A stretch of 64,000 nucleotides of DNA from Bacteroidota bacterium (GTDB lineage: Bacteria; Bacteroidota; Bacteroidia; Bacteroidales; Dysgonomonadaceae): assembly GCA_023388315.1 (NCBI GenBank), contig JAEWGM010000028.1, forward strand, positions 214,129 through 278,128. The letters run 5' to 3'. The translations under genes were made by a program, and so were the position numbers. The notes under the pieces were generated by a model. It made no database searches and had not been told where the DNA came from. It saw nothing but the letters and a program-made list of their open reading frames with translations. Of this stretch, positions 42,939-52,026 are shown piece after piece. Each line of letters opens with the position of its first letter. Within the stretch, counting starts at the first letter, position 1.

Positions 42939-44162
42939 CTATTTCCCCAAAAGCAACCTCACTTGAGAATTCCAGCCACCGATGACCAAGTCGTCTATGC
43001 CATCGCCATTTACATCGCCAACAGCAATTTCCCAGCTTCGGCCCACGGTGGTTTGCGGGATGACATTCTCGGTTACGAAAGTGAACTTTCCGGTGCCGTC
43101 GTTTTGCAACGCTTGTGCTTGCATTGGGCTAAAAGGCGGTATTTCAACCGCGCTTAAAATAATATCCAGGTGCCCATCGCGATTGAAATCCACTACGTTG
43201 GCAGCGTACGTTGAAAATGTGAATTCCGGGATGCGGTTTTCGGTTTCGTCTTTGAATATTCCGTTGCCTTGGTTTATAAACAAGCGGCTTCGCGGGTCTC
43301 GTTCTTTTTGTCCGGCATTGCTTGTGAGGTTTGCAAATAAAATATCGGGTAGGCCATCGTTGTTGGCGTCAAACACAATCACTTCTCGCGTGTGCAACGG
43401 AACAATTTCAATGAAGGCACCTTCGCGTTCCGAAAAATTGCCTTTCCCATCGTTAAAATACAATCGGTTGGGAGGTACTTCGTTGCCAACCACCATATCC
43501 AATGTGCCATCGCCATCTAAATCCGCCAGTTTTACAGATTGCGTTTGGTCGTTGTGCCGCGGAAGGCCGGTTGCGGAATAATCAATAAAATGGCCCGGAT
43601 TTTCTTTGTTGTTCAACCATAAAAAGTTTTCCGGTTTTTCGCCCGTGTTGCCAATCACAATGTCGGGCAAGCCGTCGCCGTTCACATCGGCCACATCGAG
43701 CGCGTTGCCCTCACTTTTCGAGAGGAGGCGGGCGCTTTCGTCGCGGAACGTTCCGTTGCCATTTCCCAAATAAAACTCGTGGTTTTGATCGTCTTCCGCC
43801 ACAAAAATAACATCCAGCAGTCCGTCGCCATCAAAGTCCACTACACGAACGTGTTCCGTATCGTGATTTTTGTCGGCAAAGGTGTTTTTTACCCACGTGA
43901 ATTTTCCGGTTCCATCGTTGAGGTATAATCGGTTGGGCTGCATTTCCAGCGCCAACACAATATCCGGGTGCCCGTCTCTGTTCACATCGGCTAACGCCAC
44001 GCCCAACGCGTGCGTTTTTTCGTCAATGGGAAGATGTGTGGCCGTTACATCGGAGAAAAATTTACTTTCCGTAGGTTTCTCTTGTGCGGTGCAAGCAAAA
44101 ACGTAGAACAGCAACGACAGAGTAGTAACTATATAGCTTGAAATTCCAACAACTTTATTCAT
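42939..44162 (-). CDS. FG-GAP/VCBS repeat lipoprotein
   Basis: A 407-residue exported lipoprotein (hydrophobic signal, lipobox VFAC with Cys24) composed of about seven FG-GAP/VCBS repeats with calcium-binding DxDxDG-like loops: DVNRDGHPDIV, DFDGDGLLDVI, DVNGDGLPDIV, DLDGDGTLDMV, DANNDGLPDIL, DFNRDGHLDII and DVNGDGIDDLV. They should form a beta-propeller on the cell surface or in the periplasm. Ligand or enzyme activity is unknown. Ends next to the minisatellite at 42825-42928. Confidence 0.88.
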   Translation of the reverse strand: MNKVVGISSYIVTTLSLLFYVFACTAQEKPTESKFFSDVTATHLPIDEKTHALGVALADVNRDGHPDIVLALEMQPNRLYLNDGTGKFTWVKNTFADKNHDTEHVRVVDFDGDGLLDVIFVAEDDQNHEFYLGNGNGTFRDESARLLSKSEGNALDVADVNGDGLPDIVIGNTGEKPENFLWLNNKENPGHFIDYSATGLPRHNDQTQSVKLADLDGDGTLDMVVGNEVPPNRLYFNDGKGNFSEREGAFIEIVPLHTREVIVFDANNDGLPDILFANLTSNAGQKERDPRSRLFINQGNGIFKDETENRIPEFTFSTYAANVVDFNRDGHLDIILSAVEIPPFSPMQAQALQNDGTGKFTFVTENVIPQTTVGRSWEIAVGDVNGDGIDDLVIGGWNSQVRLLLGK

Positions 44163-44233
44163 AACGCGTGATTTGTAAATTAATTTGATATGTTTATCTC
44201 AAAATTTATAACAGCAACGGTTGTTGTTTTGTT

Positions 44234-44647
44234 CTATTTCTTTGATTTCATTGCCTTTACTTTTTTTGTTTTGTCATCTGCCACCAAACGTTGATAATTG
44301 TTGCTTTCCACGCCGTAAAGAGCAATTTTTCCTTCGCTGTTGCAATGGAGGCCGTAACCGTAGGTTTTGGTCAATGGCGAGGCCCGAAAACAGGGTTGGC
44401 CTTTGGAGAAAAACTGTTCTCGCGCTTTTTGATGCTCTTCGTTTTTGATGCCGTTTCTGTGTGCAAACACGTTGAAAAGAACGTCATCGGAAGTGTACTT
44501 GTACGGATTTTCCGAAATCATTTCATATTGCATTTCCGCAATGGTTTTTTTATCTCCTTTGGATGGAGGGCGTGTGCCCGCCGTTGCTTTGGTGTCTTCG
44601 GCCACTTCAATGAACGTGTCGTAATAGTTGGTTGAATGTAATTTCAT
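44234..44647 (-). CDS. DUF6157-like protein
   Basis: A 137-residue soluble protein: NYYDTFIEVAEDTKATAGTR, PSKGDKKTIAEMQYEMISEN, YTSDDVLFNVFAHRNGI and FFSKGQPCFRASPLTKTYGY. This matches what I recall as DUF6157, a small family of unknown function. The C-terminus is a lysine-rich tail (KKVKAMKSKK). It lies between the FG-GAP lipoprotein and acylase genes, all on the minus strand. Confidence 0.75.
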   Translation of the reverse strand: MKLHSTNYYDTFIEVAEDTKATAGTRPPSKGDKKTIAEMQYEMISENPYKYTSDDVLFNVFAHRNGIKNEEHQKAREQFFSKGQPCFRASPLTKTYGYGLHCNSEGKIALYGVESNNYQRLVADDKTKKVKAMKSKK

Positions 44648-44679
44648 AATGGATGGTAAGTTTTATAGGGTGATACAAC

Positions 44680-46767
44680 TTATTTCTTTTCCGTAAATCC
44701 GTTTTCGGAGCGAATTTCCAGTTTTTTTGTGTTGGCTTTTACTTGCTCCGGCGTGAACCACGCGTCGCGAAGTTGCTTTTTTGAAAACAATTCCAATTGG
44801 TCGCCATTGTGTGGCGAGTTTTTTTGTGAGGCGTTGCCGTAGCTGAGCAATACTTTCGCTCTAATTTCGTCGCCAAATTCAATAACGCCCACCCAAGAAT
44901 CGCCGCTGCTAACAGTCATTTCATTGTTCCCGCTTTGGTAAGCTCCGGCTACCCGAAACACGCCCAGCCACTCAAAAGCGCCGTTGGCCGGCAGGTTGAT
45001 GTTGTTTTGCTTTAACCGATAAAAATCGCCCCAAGGGACATCCAACGCGCCGAATCTCGATTTCATTTCGTCCACGGCTTCTTCGAGCAATGTTACAGCT
45101 CTTGTTGGATTGGCCAATCCGGCGGGTGTGGTGTGCGGATTTTCCAAACTGAATGGTCTCGTGTAATTTTCCGTATTTCTTGTGTTGAATTTTGACGCCC
45201 ACAGATAAAACAGCAATGTGCCTCTGCTGTTAGCGTTTGCTTCACGGTCCCATTTTTCCAGAATGGATTTGGCTTCTTTTGCTTTTGATGATCCCGATTT
45301 ATCGATGGCTTCAAATAAATCATCCAACACGCGGTCGGCAAATTCTAAGCGGGTATCGTGTTTGTAATCAATAAGTTTGTCGAAGGTGATAAGGCTGTCT
45401 TCAAGCATCATCCTGATGGCGCGCTGCGGACGGAACGACGCGTGCGTGGGCGACATATAGGCGGGAAAATCGCTGGGATGCAACGCGATGGGCACGGTGC
45501 TTGTCCACGGTGGATCGTTCGCGTTTTGCACCCAACCCGTTTCGGGGTTTTTTAATCGGGGCAAATCTTCATACGGATGCGTTTCCGTCCACAAGTTTTC
45601 CGATTTATCGCCGGGAACAATGGAATTCCAATAGTTCCAGTCGCCTGATTCTCGTTTGGGCACCAAGCCATTGAACAAGTAAAAAATATTCCCTTTTTTA
45701 TCGGCATAAATAACATTCCAAAAACCGATTTGCGCCATTTTTAACGCCGCCTCAAACTCTTCAAAACTGCTGCTATTGGCCATGCGCCACCATTGAAGCA
45801 ACATATTGGGCTTGTCTAACCCCACCATCCGCAAAGCCAAAGCTTTATCGATTTTTTTGCTAATGATGGGCCCGTGCACTGTTTTCAGTACCGAAACTTC
45901 GGTCGCCAAAAATGTTCCATCGGGCTGTTTCACGTGAATGATTTTGGTAATTTCGTCAAATTCGTGTCGCTTCCCATCCAAAAGATATCCGCCGTTTTGA
46001 AGGGTAATTTCGTACACATCGGAATTGTCAATGGTGTTGTTTGTGTGCGTCCAACCCAAATGATTGTTAAAACCGATGGAAATGCCCGGCAAGCCCACCA
46101 GCGTGGAGCCGTACATGTTTTTATCGTTGAGCGTTAAGTGAGACTCAAAAAAGATAAATTCTCCAAACCACGGCAAGTGCGGGTTTTGTACCAACATAGC
46201 ATTTCCCGAAGCCGAACGGCTTGGCGCGATGGCGTAAGCGTTGGAACCCATAGAATCCCATTGTTGGGATTGTCTTAAATCGCCACTGGCAATAAATCGG
46301 GTGAAAACCACAAACATACTGTGCATATTTACATCTTTGGTGGTGATGGGCAAGAGCGCGCGGTTTTCTTTCTCGATGGCTTCGGGATGAGATTGGGCAT
46401 ATGCGTTCATTCCATCTACAAAGGCTTTGAAGATGGCTTTTACTTGCGGGTCTTGTTCCTGTTCCCATTCGTCGGCCAGTTCTTCAAAACCGAGGGTGTG
46501 GATGAGCACATCGTTGTCCACGAAGTCTTCTCCCCAATACTCGGCCGCTTTTCCTCGCGAGGTGCCGTAAAGCTTCAGGATGAGGTTGGCGTGGTTGTGC
46601 ATTTGCGCCCAGCCTTGCGCATAGAAAATTTCTTCTGTTGTGCTTGCGGTAATGTGCGGTACGCCCCAAGTGTCCCAAGCAATGTGTGTTTGATTGTTCT
46701 TGTCCTGCGTGCAGGCAGTAGCGGAGAAAATAAAAAAGAGAGAAAAAGAAAAAAGCAGTTTACGCAT
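44680..46767 (-). CDS. Penicillin-acylase-family N-terminal nucleophile hydrolase
   Basis: A 695-residue exported protein. Signal peptide with a possible lipobox (FSATAC), then an alpha-chain region (IAWDTWGVPHITASTTEEIF, YAQGWAQMHNHANLILKLYG) and the processing site before the catalytic Ser in MGSNAYAIAPSRSASG, followed by HLPWFGEFIFFESHL. Later motifs GWTHTNNTIDNSDVYEI and TGWVQNANDPPW are typical beta-chain sequences. It should self-cleave and hydrolyse amide bonds (acyl-homoserine lactones, beta-lactams or N-acyl amino acids). Start at the ATG at 46767. Substrate unknown. Confidence 0.9.
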   Translation of the reverse strand: MRKLLFSFSLFFIFSATACTQDKNNQTHIAWDTWGVPHITASTTEEIFYAQGWAQMHNHANLILKLYGTSRGKAAEYWGEDFVDNDVLIHTLGFEELADEWEQEQDPQVKAIFKAFVDGMNAYAQSHPEAIEKENRALLPITTKDVNMHSMFVVFTRFIASGDLRQSQQWDSMGSNAYAIAPSRSASGNAMLVQNPHLPWFGEFIFFESHLTLNDKNMYGSTLVGLPGISIGFNNHLGWTHTNNTIDNSDVYEITLQNGGYLLDGKRHEFDEITKIIHVKQPDGTFLATEVSVLKTVHGPIISKKIDKALALRMVGLDKPNMLLQWWRMANSSSFEEFEAALKMAQIGFWNVIYADKKGNIFYLFNGLVPKRESGDWNYWNSIVPGDKSENLWTETHPYEDLPRLKNPETGWVQNANDPPWTSTVPIALHPSDFPAYMSPTHASFRPQRAIRMMLEDSLITFDKLIDYKHDTRLEFADRVLDDLFEAIDKSGSSKAKEAKSILEKWDREANANSRGTLLFYLWASKFNTRNTENYTRPFSLENPHTTPAGLANPTRAVTLLEEAVDEMKSRFGALDVPWGDFYRLKQNNINLPANGAFEWLGVFRVAGAYQSGNNEMTVSSGDSWVGVIEFGDEIRAKVLLSYGNASQKNSPHNGDQLELFSKKQLRDAWFTPEQVKANTKKLEIRSENGFTEKK

Positions 46768-46890
46768 AATAATGAGCAAATAGAGATTACAATTTTTGTC
46801 TTTGAAACGCACACTTTACAAAAGTGCGCGTGCGGCGGGTATCGGTGTTTACTAAACGGCTAAAAGCGAGAAATGTTTCTTAGAAACTGT

Positions 46891-48333
46891 TTATTTCCTT
46901 CTTACAATCATCAAAAATAGCGCGAAAATATTCATTATTTCCAAGCGGCCAAACAACATATTGGCCGAAAGAATGTATTTTGCAGTGGTGGGAATAGCAT
47001 TGTAATTGTCCATGGAGCCCACGCTACCGAAACCCGGCCCAACGGTGCCAAGCGTGGCGAACGATGCGGAGAAAGAAGTCATCCCGTCGATATTCATTGC
47101 CGAAAGCAACAGGGTGCTAATAAGCAACAAAAGGATGTACACCACAATAAACACCAGTGTTTTCACTTCCATGTCGTTGGTGATGGTAACGCCGTCCATT
47201 CGGGTGATATAAACGCCGCTGGGGTGTTGGGCTTTTTTTATTTGCTTTCGGAAAGTTTTGAAAAACAGATAAACCCTGTCGAATTTTATGCCGCCGGTTG
47301 TAGAACCCACCATGGCGCATTGAATGGAAAAGTAAATAAGAATGATGATGGTGAAAGTGGGCCACACGGTGGTGTCAACCGTGGCGAAACCTGTGGTGGT
47401 AACCAGAGAAATAACTTGAAAAGATGCTTGGCGCAACGCTTCCCACCAACCGAACACGTTATCGGAAGCGAGTTTCGCGGCTACCAACAGAATACCGATG
47501 AAAACAATGGCGAGATACGAGCGCACCACTTTGGATCTAAACAAATTGTTCTTTTTTCTAGTGATGGTTGCGTAAATCAACCCGAAATGCATTCCGCCCA
47601 ACAACATAAACACAGACAATGTGATTTCAATCCACACGCTATCGTAATAGGCTATGCTGGAGTTCTTGGTGGAGAATCCGCCAGTTGCCAAGGTGGCGAA
47701 AGAGTGACAAACGGCATCGAAAAACGTCATCCCCAATATCCATAATAAAATGGTTTCCAACAAGGTGAGCCCGATGTACACCATGGCGATTATTTTCGCT
47801 ATTTGCCGGGTTTGCATTTGAAAGTTGAGCATGGAAAGTCCCGAAACTTCCGCTCTGTAGATGCTCGAACGGGTTCCTTGCGCGTGAGGCAAAATAAGCA
47901 ATACGAACAAAATAATTCCCATTCCACCGATAAAATGGGTGGATGCGCGCCAAAACAACAATCCTTTGGGTAAACTTTCAATATCGGTTAAAATGGTGGA
48001 ACCGGTGGTGGTATATCCGGCTACGCTTTCAAAAAGCGCGTTCACAAAGGTGAATTCGCCGCCCCACATAAAATAAGGGATGGTGCCCGCGAAACAGGTG
48101 ATAATCCATCCTAAAACGCTGATGGCGAGCCCTTCGTGGAAATTTAATTCGTCTATTCTCTCGATAAAAACGTGTGGAAAAACGCCCAAAATGGTGCAAA
48201 CCACGGCGCTGTAGAGAAGCGGCGTGAACGAGGTTTCGTGCAAAAACAGCGAGATGGTAGCCGAAATGTACAGGAACAACGCATTGAACAGCAACACGAA
48301 CGCCAAAAATTTTACAACCGCTTTTGTTCTCAT
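46891..48333 (-). CDS. trkH: TrkH/KtrB-family potassium uptake protein
   Basis: A 480-residue membrane protein with four pore-loop repeats of the Trk/Ktr family: FESVAGYTTTGSTILTDIES, CHSFATLATGGFSTKNSSIA, SLVTTTGFATVDTTVWPTF and FATLGTVGPGFGSVGSMDNY, which hold the filter glycines. It imports potassium, usually with a TrkA nucleotide-binding partner; no trkA is in the window. Instead the preceding gene, four bases away, encodes a HAMP-type membrane protein. Confidence 0.93.
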   Translation of the reverse strand: MRTKAVVKFLAFVLLFNALFLYISATISLFLHETSFTPLLYSAVVCTILGVFPHVFIERIDELNFHEGLAISVLGWIITCFAGTIPYFMWGGEFTFVNALFESVAGYTTTGSTILTDIESLPKGLLFWRASTHFIGGMGIILFVLLILPHAQGTRSSIYRAEVSGLSMLNFQMQTRQIAKIIAMVYIGLTLLETILLWILGMTFFDAVCHSFATLATGGFSTKNSSIAYYDSVWIEITLSVFMLLGGMHFGLIYATITRKKNNLFRSKVVRSYLAIVFIGILLVAAKLASDNVFGWWEALRQASFQVISLVTTTGFATVDTTVWPTFTIIILIYFSIQCAMVGSTTGGIKFDRVYLFFKTFRKQIKKAQHPSGVYITRMDGVTITNDMEVKTLVFIVVYILLLLISTLLLSAMNIDGMTSFSASFATLGTVGPGFGSVGSMDNYNAIPTTAKYILSANMLFGRLEIMNIFALFLMIVRRK

Positions 48334-48337
48334 TGCT

Positions 48338-49096
48338 TTAACTATTGGGATTGTGTTTTTGTTCCATTCGTATAATCAAATGGTTAACTTCATCTTCCAA
48401 CGATTTCAATTCATCCTTTGAGTAAATATTGGCGTTTATTCTACCTTTTTCGGGATAAAAGTGCTTAACCTCGTCAATAACACGCCTCAGCGGTTGTATG
48501 AAATAGATGAGCAGAAACAAGTTGAGCAAAAGCACAAAAACAATGGCGCCGCCAATAGCCACGAGGCTGGGCATCATCGCCCTTTTTGAATTTGCTTTTA
48601 GAACGGCCGCTTGTTCATACATTTCATTCTGGTTGAGCATCATCAAATTGTTGATGGCGTTTTTAGCTTCTATGAATTTTGTTTCCAACGCGTTGGTGTA
48701 GGCTGGATTGCTGTTGGACAGCACCTCTTTTACATATGCGTGGTATTGTGCGTAAGTGTGCTGAATGTGATGAATATATTCCTCTTCGTTGGACTCGGTG
48801 ATGTTGTTTTCAATTTCCTGCAACGCAACGCGAATGGTGTCGTGGGAATTGGCAATGGTGGTTTCGCCACTTTGTTTGTTTCCCAGCAACCACATCAGCA
48901 CGCCGCTGTCTTGTCGTTCCAACGCTTCCAGCATTTTCTTCGCCGACTCAATGCTTTGGTAATTCCGATCCATTACTTTTTCCACGGAATCGGCCATTTT
49001 TCGGAATTCCACAATCGACATTCCACCGGCAACAACCAGCAGCATAATCAAGAGAAGAATGCTTACGAGTATTTTTAATTTTAATGACTTTGTCAT
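48338..49096 (-). CDS. Membrane sensor-like protein with four-helix bundle and HAMP-like region, no output domain
   Basis: A 252-residue protein: transmembrane helix (about 6-28), a periplasmic helical region of about 160 residues resembling the four-helix-bundle sensor of chemoreceptors (FRKMADSVEKVMDRNYQSIE, ALERQDSGVLMWLLG), a second transmembrane helix (about 182-207) and a HAMP-like stretch (QPLRRVIDEVKHFYPEKG, DELKSLEDEVNHLIIRMEQK). It stops there: no kinase, cyclase or methyl-accepting domain. Start at the ATG at 49096. It is followed after four bases by trkH, suggesting a regulatory link. A truncated kinase sensor is the alternative. Confidence 0.75.
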   Translation of the reverse strand: MTKSLKLKILVSILLLIMLLVVAGGMSIVEFRKMADSVEKVMDRNYQSIESAKKMLEALERQDSGVLMWLLGNKQSGETTIANSHDTIRVALQEIENNITESNEEEYIHHIQHTYAQYHAYVKEVLSNSNPAYTNALETKFIEAKNAINNLMMLNQNEMYEQAAVLKANSKRAMMPSLVAIGGAIVFVLLLNLFLLIYFIQPLRRVIDEVKHFYPEKGRINANIYSKDELKSLEDEVNHLIIRMEQKHNPNS

Positions 49097-49171
49097 TGGC
49101 CTTAATTTTTCAATAAACAAAAGTAATCATTTTACGGGAAAGCAGTTGTTTTTGTGAGAAGAAATGGTTGG

Positions 49172-49258
49172 ATTGACAATTAGACAATAGATGATTAGAT
49201 TTTAGACTATTAGATAATTAGACTATTAGATAATTAGATGATTAGATGATTAGATAGA
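49172..49258. repeat. Iterated GATTAGATAATTAGA spacer
   Basis: A run of imperfect 7-9 base words (ATTAGACAATAG, ATGATTAGAT, TTAGACTATTAGATAATTAG) between the HAMP-protein gene and palindrome cluster C. Not CRISPR: there are no unique spacers of constant length. Confidence 0.85.
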
Positions 49259-49313
49259 AGGTGGAAAAAGAATTGACTCTCTTTGTTCAAAAAGATTGTG
49301 AAGTCATCAACCT

Positions 49314-49701
49314 CGGGCTGAAAGCCCGGTTTAATTCAGCCCAATGCAACGCATTGGGTCACAGTTGAATCATCGAATGGGCGGGCTGTAAGTCCACCTT
49401 AATGTTTAGCTACCTTATATATGATGGATTTAGATAATAACCGAAAGAGAAAATAGCAGCCAATTGGAGGCTGTATCAAAAATATAAAGTTTTAACAAAG
49501 TACTTTTGATTTGATACTTTTGTCCCGAAGGGACTAAACATCAATAACTCCGCACGAAGTGCGGGGTGGCAAGCACCACACATCCCACAGCCCCGAAGAG
49601 GGCTGAACTTCAACCCGCCAGTTGGCGGGTTGATTTAGGTTTAGCGCTCATTTCCGTGCGTTCCACGCACGGTTATTGATAGTTAAGTTCTTTCAGAACT
49701 T
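49314..49701. repeat. Palindrome cluster C (seven or more short hairpins)
   Basis: The gene-free stretch 49259-49794 holds a row of perfect palindromes: CGGGCT-GAA-AGCCCG (49314-49328), CCCAATGC-AAC-GCATTGGG (49340-49358), GTCCC-GAA-GGGAC (49522-49534), CCGCAC-GAA-GTGCGG (49550-49564), a 10-bp stem at 49611-49632 (arm CAACCCGCCA), CCGTGCGT-TCC-ACGCACGG (49654-49672) and AAGTTCT-TTC-AGAACTT (49685-49701). Imperfect ones lie at about 49380 and 49590. The three-base loops GAA/TTC, GGA/TCC and AAC/GTT recur. No gene is seen. Confidence 0.8.
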
Positions 49702-49789
49702 TTCTCATAGAATACTTTCATATTAAAAGTTGATGATGGTTTATTGTTGCTTTTGAGATAGCCCCTAAAGGAGGATTGAGCCTGCAATC

Positions 49790-49828
49790 ATGCAAAAAGA
49801 GCGCTTTCAAATAAGGAAGCGCTCTTTT
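49790..49828 (-). terminator. Terminator of the TPR/OmpA-like lipoprotein gene
   Basis: A perfect 12-bp stem, 49795-49806 with 49817-49828 (arm AAAAGAGCGCTT), ten-base loop. On the minus strand it ends in TTTTT. It lies 25 bases past the stop of the gene at 49853. Confidence 0.88.
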
Positions 49829-49852
49829 GGTTATGCAATGTATATCTGATTT

Positions 49853-51556
49853 TTAACGTACCAATGTCATAAACTCCTGATTGGTTCTGTATTTCGCGAA
49901 TTCCAAATCGGTCAATGCCTTGTTGGCAAAGGTGCTGTTTCTGCCGATGGCGGTGCGAAGGTTAGACATTACATCGTTAAAATTATTGGTTCTTGAACCG
50001 ATAATCGCCAACAAATAAGCCGTAGTGGCATCGGGGTTTTCTACCGCCAACAACGTTTGACGGGCTTTGTTGTAATCTCTGGTAAGCAATTGTGCTAGCG
50101 CGGCGTTGTTCGATTTTGTATCGCCGTAAGCATCCACCGCTTGATTGTAATTGCCTTGCATAATGTTCATCAATCCCATGGCTTCGCCTAAGTTGGCAGC
50201 GCCGGCCGATCTTCCCAGCAGTTCGTTGGCTGTGGTTAAGTCGTTGTTGCTCATCGCCAAGAGGGCGTTATTCATATTTACTTCGGCAGCGTTGGGTGAA
50301 ACTTGCGCGGCACGGTCGAACGCTTGTTTTGCTTTGGCATAATCGCCTTTTTTATAGAACAAGCTTCCAATGTTGTTCCATCCTCTGTAATCTTGCGGGA
50401 AATTGGCGGTTACGTATTGATAAATGCGCTCTTTTTCCGTATCGCTGTTGGTGAGGGTGGATGCGTAAAGCAATTCTTCAGGCGATAATTCTTTGGGGTT
50501 GTTGCGCCAGAAATCCATAATTTCGTCGTCGGATTTACCGATGATTTCAATGTTTGCCAAAATGCGTGAACGACGCAATTGCGGAAGGATGGTTTCGGCC
50601 AATTCTTGGAAAACGTATGAGATGTTTTTAATTTCTCTTTCACGCGTTTCAGAATCGGGATACATTTCAAGAACGCGCAAAATAAGCTCTTTGTCTTGCA
50701 AATCCGATTGCGCCACCAGTTGACGGAATCCTTCCCAGTCTTCGGCCGTGTATCGGGCGTACACATCGGTGTTTACGTTTTGTCTTCTCAATTCTCTTTC
50801 AAGGTATTCCGACGTGTTTTTCTCACGCTGCGCGGCAAGCCTTTCGTTGAGCGACACGCCACCGTCGGGCGAGGCGTATGCCGAAACTTCAACCACCACG
50901 TTTTGTTTGGGGTCGTTAAACGCCTCTTGCACACGTTTCTTCCAAGCGCTCATATCTTGTTTGTTCAATTCGCTTTGGCGAAGGTTCGCTTGTTGGATAA
51001 CAAACATAATATTCGCTTCCTGCATATCTTTTATGATTCGTTGGAATCCATCGTCGGCAAAAGATGGAGTGGTTGTTCGGTAATCGGCCAATGCGGAAGT
51101 GGCAATCACGCCATCGGCAACTTTTAGATCGGGCAAAACCGATTGTTTGTTTTTCACTCGTCCGTCGAATCGGAGGAACAGTTCCGATGCTTGCATCTCC
51201 GGTTGATAGGGGAAAGAAGCGTTCATCGTGAAGTTTCCGCCACGGTTAAAAGGAATGGTGGTTCTGTTTCCCGAAACGCTTTCGCCTTGATACTGATAGG
51301 GCGTGCCCACCACTTCTCGGTTACCGTCGAATTTAATCACCGGAGTGATGGTAACCACAGCGTTTTTGTTGAACCATTTTTCAGGAAACGTGCCGTTAAT
51401 GGTAACCGGAACTTGGTTGCCCACGGTTTCCATTGGAGAAGGGGTTACGTTGAAATTGTTCTGCGTTAGGGGCTTTAATTTGCTGCTACACGATGTGCCA
51501 AGCAGCAACACACCCACAAACAGGAGGAGAGATAAAAATGTTGATTTTTTGTTCAT
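49853..51556 (-). CDS. Lipoprotein with OmpA-like segment and TPR repeats
   Basis: A 567-residue lipoprotein (lipobox LGTSC, Cys23). After an N-terminal beta-rich domain (about 30-160), there is an OmpA-like peptidoglycan-binding signature (VVEVSAYASPDGGVSLNERL, AAQREKNTSEYLERELRRQN, about 222-262), then TPR-like helices (WNNIGSLFYKKGDYAKAKQA, MNNALLAMSNNDLTTANELL). Proteins of this build are common in the Bacteroidales envelope, with a probable role in cell-wall anchoring or assembly. Single-gene transcript with its own -7 element (51615) and terminator. Confidence 0.83.
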   Translation of the reverse strand: MNKKSTFLSLLLFVGVLLLGTSCSSKLKPLTQNNFNVTPSPMETVGNQVPVTINGTFPEKWFNKNAVVTITPVIKFDGNREVVGTPYQYQGESVSGNRTTIPFNRGGNFTMNASFPYQPEMQASELFLRFDGRVKNKQSVLPDLKVADGVIATSALADYRTTTPSFADDGFQRIIKDMQEANIMFVIQQANLRQSELNKQDMSAWKKRVQEAFNDPKQNVVVEVSAYASPDGGVSLNERLAAQREKNTSEYLERELRRQNVNTDVYARYTAEDWEGFRQLVAQSDLQDKELILRVLEMYPDSETREREIKNISYVFQELAETILPQLRRSRILANIEIIGKSDDEIMDFWRNNPKELSPEELLYASTLTNSDTEKERIYQYVTANFPQDYRGWNNIGSLFYKKGDYAKAKQAFDRAAQVSPNAAEVNMNNALLAMSNNDLTTANELLGRSAGAANLGEAMGLMNIMQGNYNQAVDAYGDTKSNNAALAQLLTRDYNKARQTLLAVENPDATTAYLLAIIGSRTNNFNDVMSNLRTAIGRNSTFANKALTDLEFAKYRTNQEFMTLVR

Positions 51557-51614
51557 TGTGAAATGAGTTAAAGTGTTATGTATTTTAATCTTATATTTTC
51601 CAAAAAAAGAGTTA

Positions 51615-51622
51615 CAAATCTA
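51615..51622 (-). promoter_or_regulatory. -7 element for the TPR/OmpA-like lipoprotein gene
   Basis: TAGATTTG on the minus strand matches TAnnTTTG about 59 bases before the ATG. The rest of the 200-base divergent spacer (51557-51756) shows nothing further. Confidence 0.45.
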
Positions 51623-51756
51623 CTTTAATTTTGTGAAAGTAAAAAGAGCCCAACGCACATTTAGTTATTTTTTAGAAATTTACGATTTTCAGGCCGACTG
51701 AACAAAGAAAATCCGTTGAATGTTCTAATAAGCACAAATCCATTATTTACAGAAAT

Positions 51757-52026
51757 ATGAAACAGATTCTTTTTATTGGTTTTTTTCTTTTAATGTTAAG
51801 CGGATGCAACGGCAAGAAAAATGCTGCCGGTGAGTCCGGCAAAATTCAGGATTGTCCCGAGGTGATGATTGAAAACAGAATGCCGCAAATTATTGATGAA
51901 AACGTCGAGACACCGCCTCTTCCAAACAGATATTACATCTACAAAGGCGAGCGACGTGAAATCGCGGAATTTGACACGGCTTGGGTGAATCGCAACTGCG
52001 ACGTGGAAGTCGAAGTCGTTTATTGA
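51757..52026 (+). CDS. Small hypothetical lipoprotein
   Basis: An 89-residue protein with a clear lipoprotein signal (MKQILFIGFFLLMLSGC, Cys17) followed by a short polar domain (NGKKNAAGESGKIQDCPEVM, RYYIYKGERREIAEFDTAW, NCDVEVEVVY) with two further Cys. No family recognised. Its stop overlaps the convergent pdxB stop by 7 bases. Codon pattern and the signal peptide support a real gene. Confidence 0.75.
   Translation: MKQILFIGFFLLMLSGCNGKKNAAGESGKIQDCPEVMIENRMPQIIDENVETPPLPNRYYIYKGERREIAEFDTAWVNRNCDVEVEVVY

Noticed and set aside
48338..49096. Fragment of a split histidine kinase
   Set aside because: No kinase remnants follow; the gene ends cleanly four bases before trkH, so I annotate it as an intact short protein, with the caveat noted.
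49172..49258. Possible CRISPR array
   Set aside because: Repeats are 7-9 bases, contiguous and variable; there are no spacers of constant length and no cas genes. The same holds for 42825-42928.
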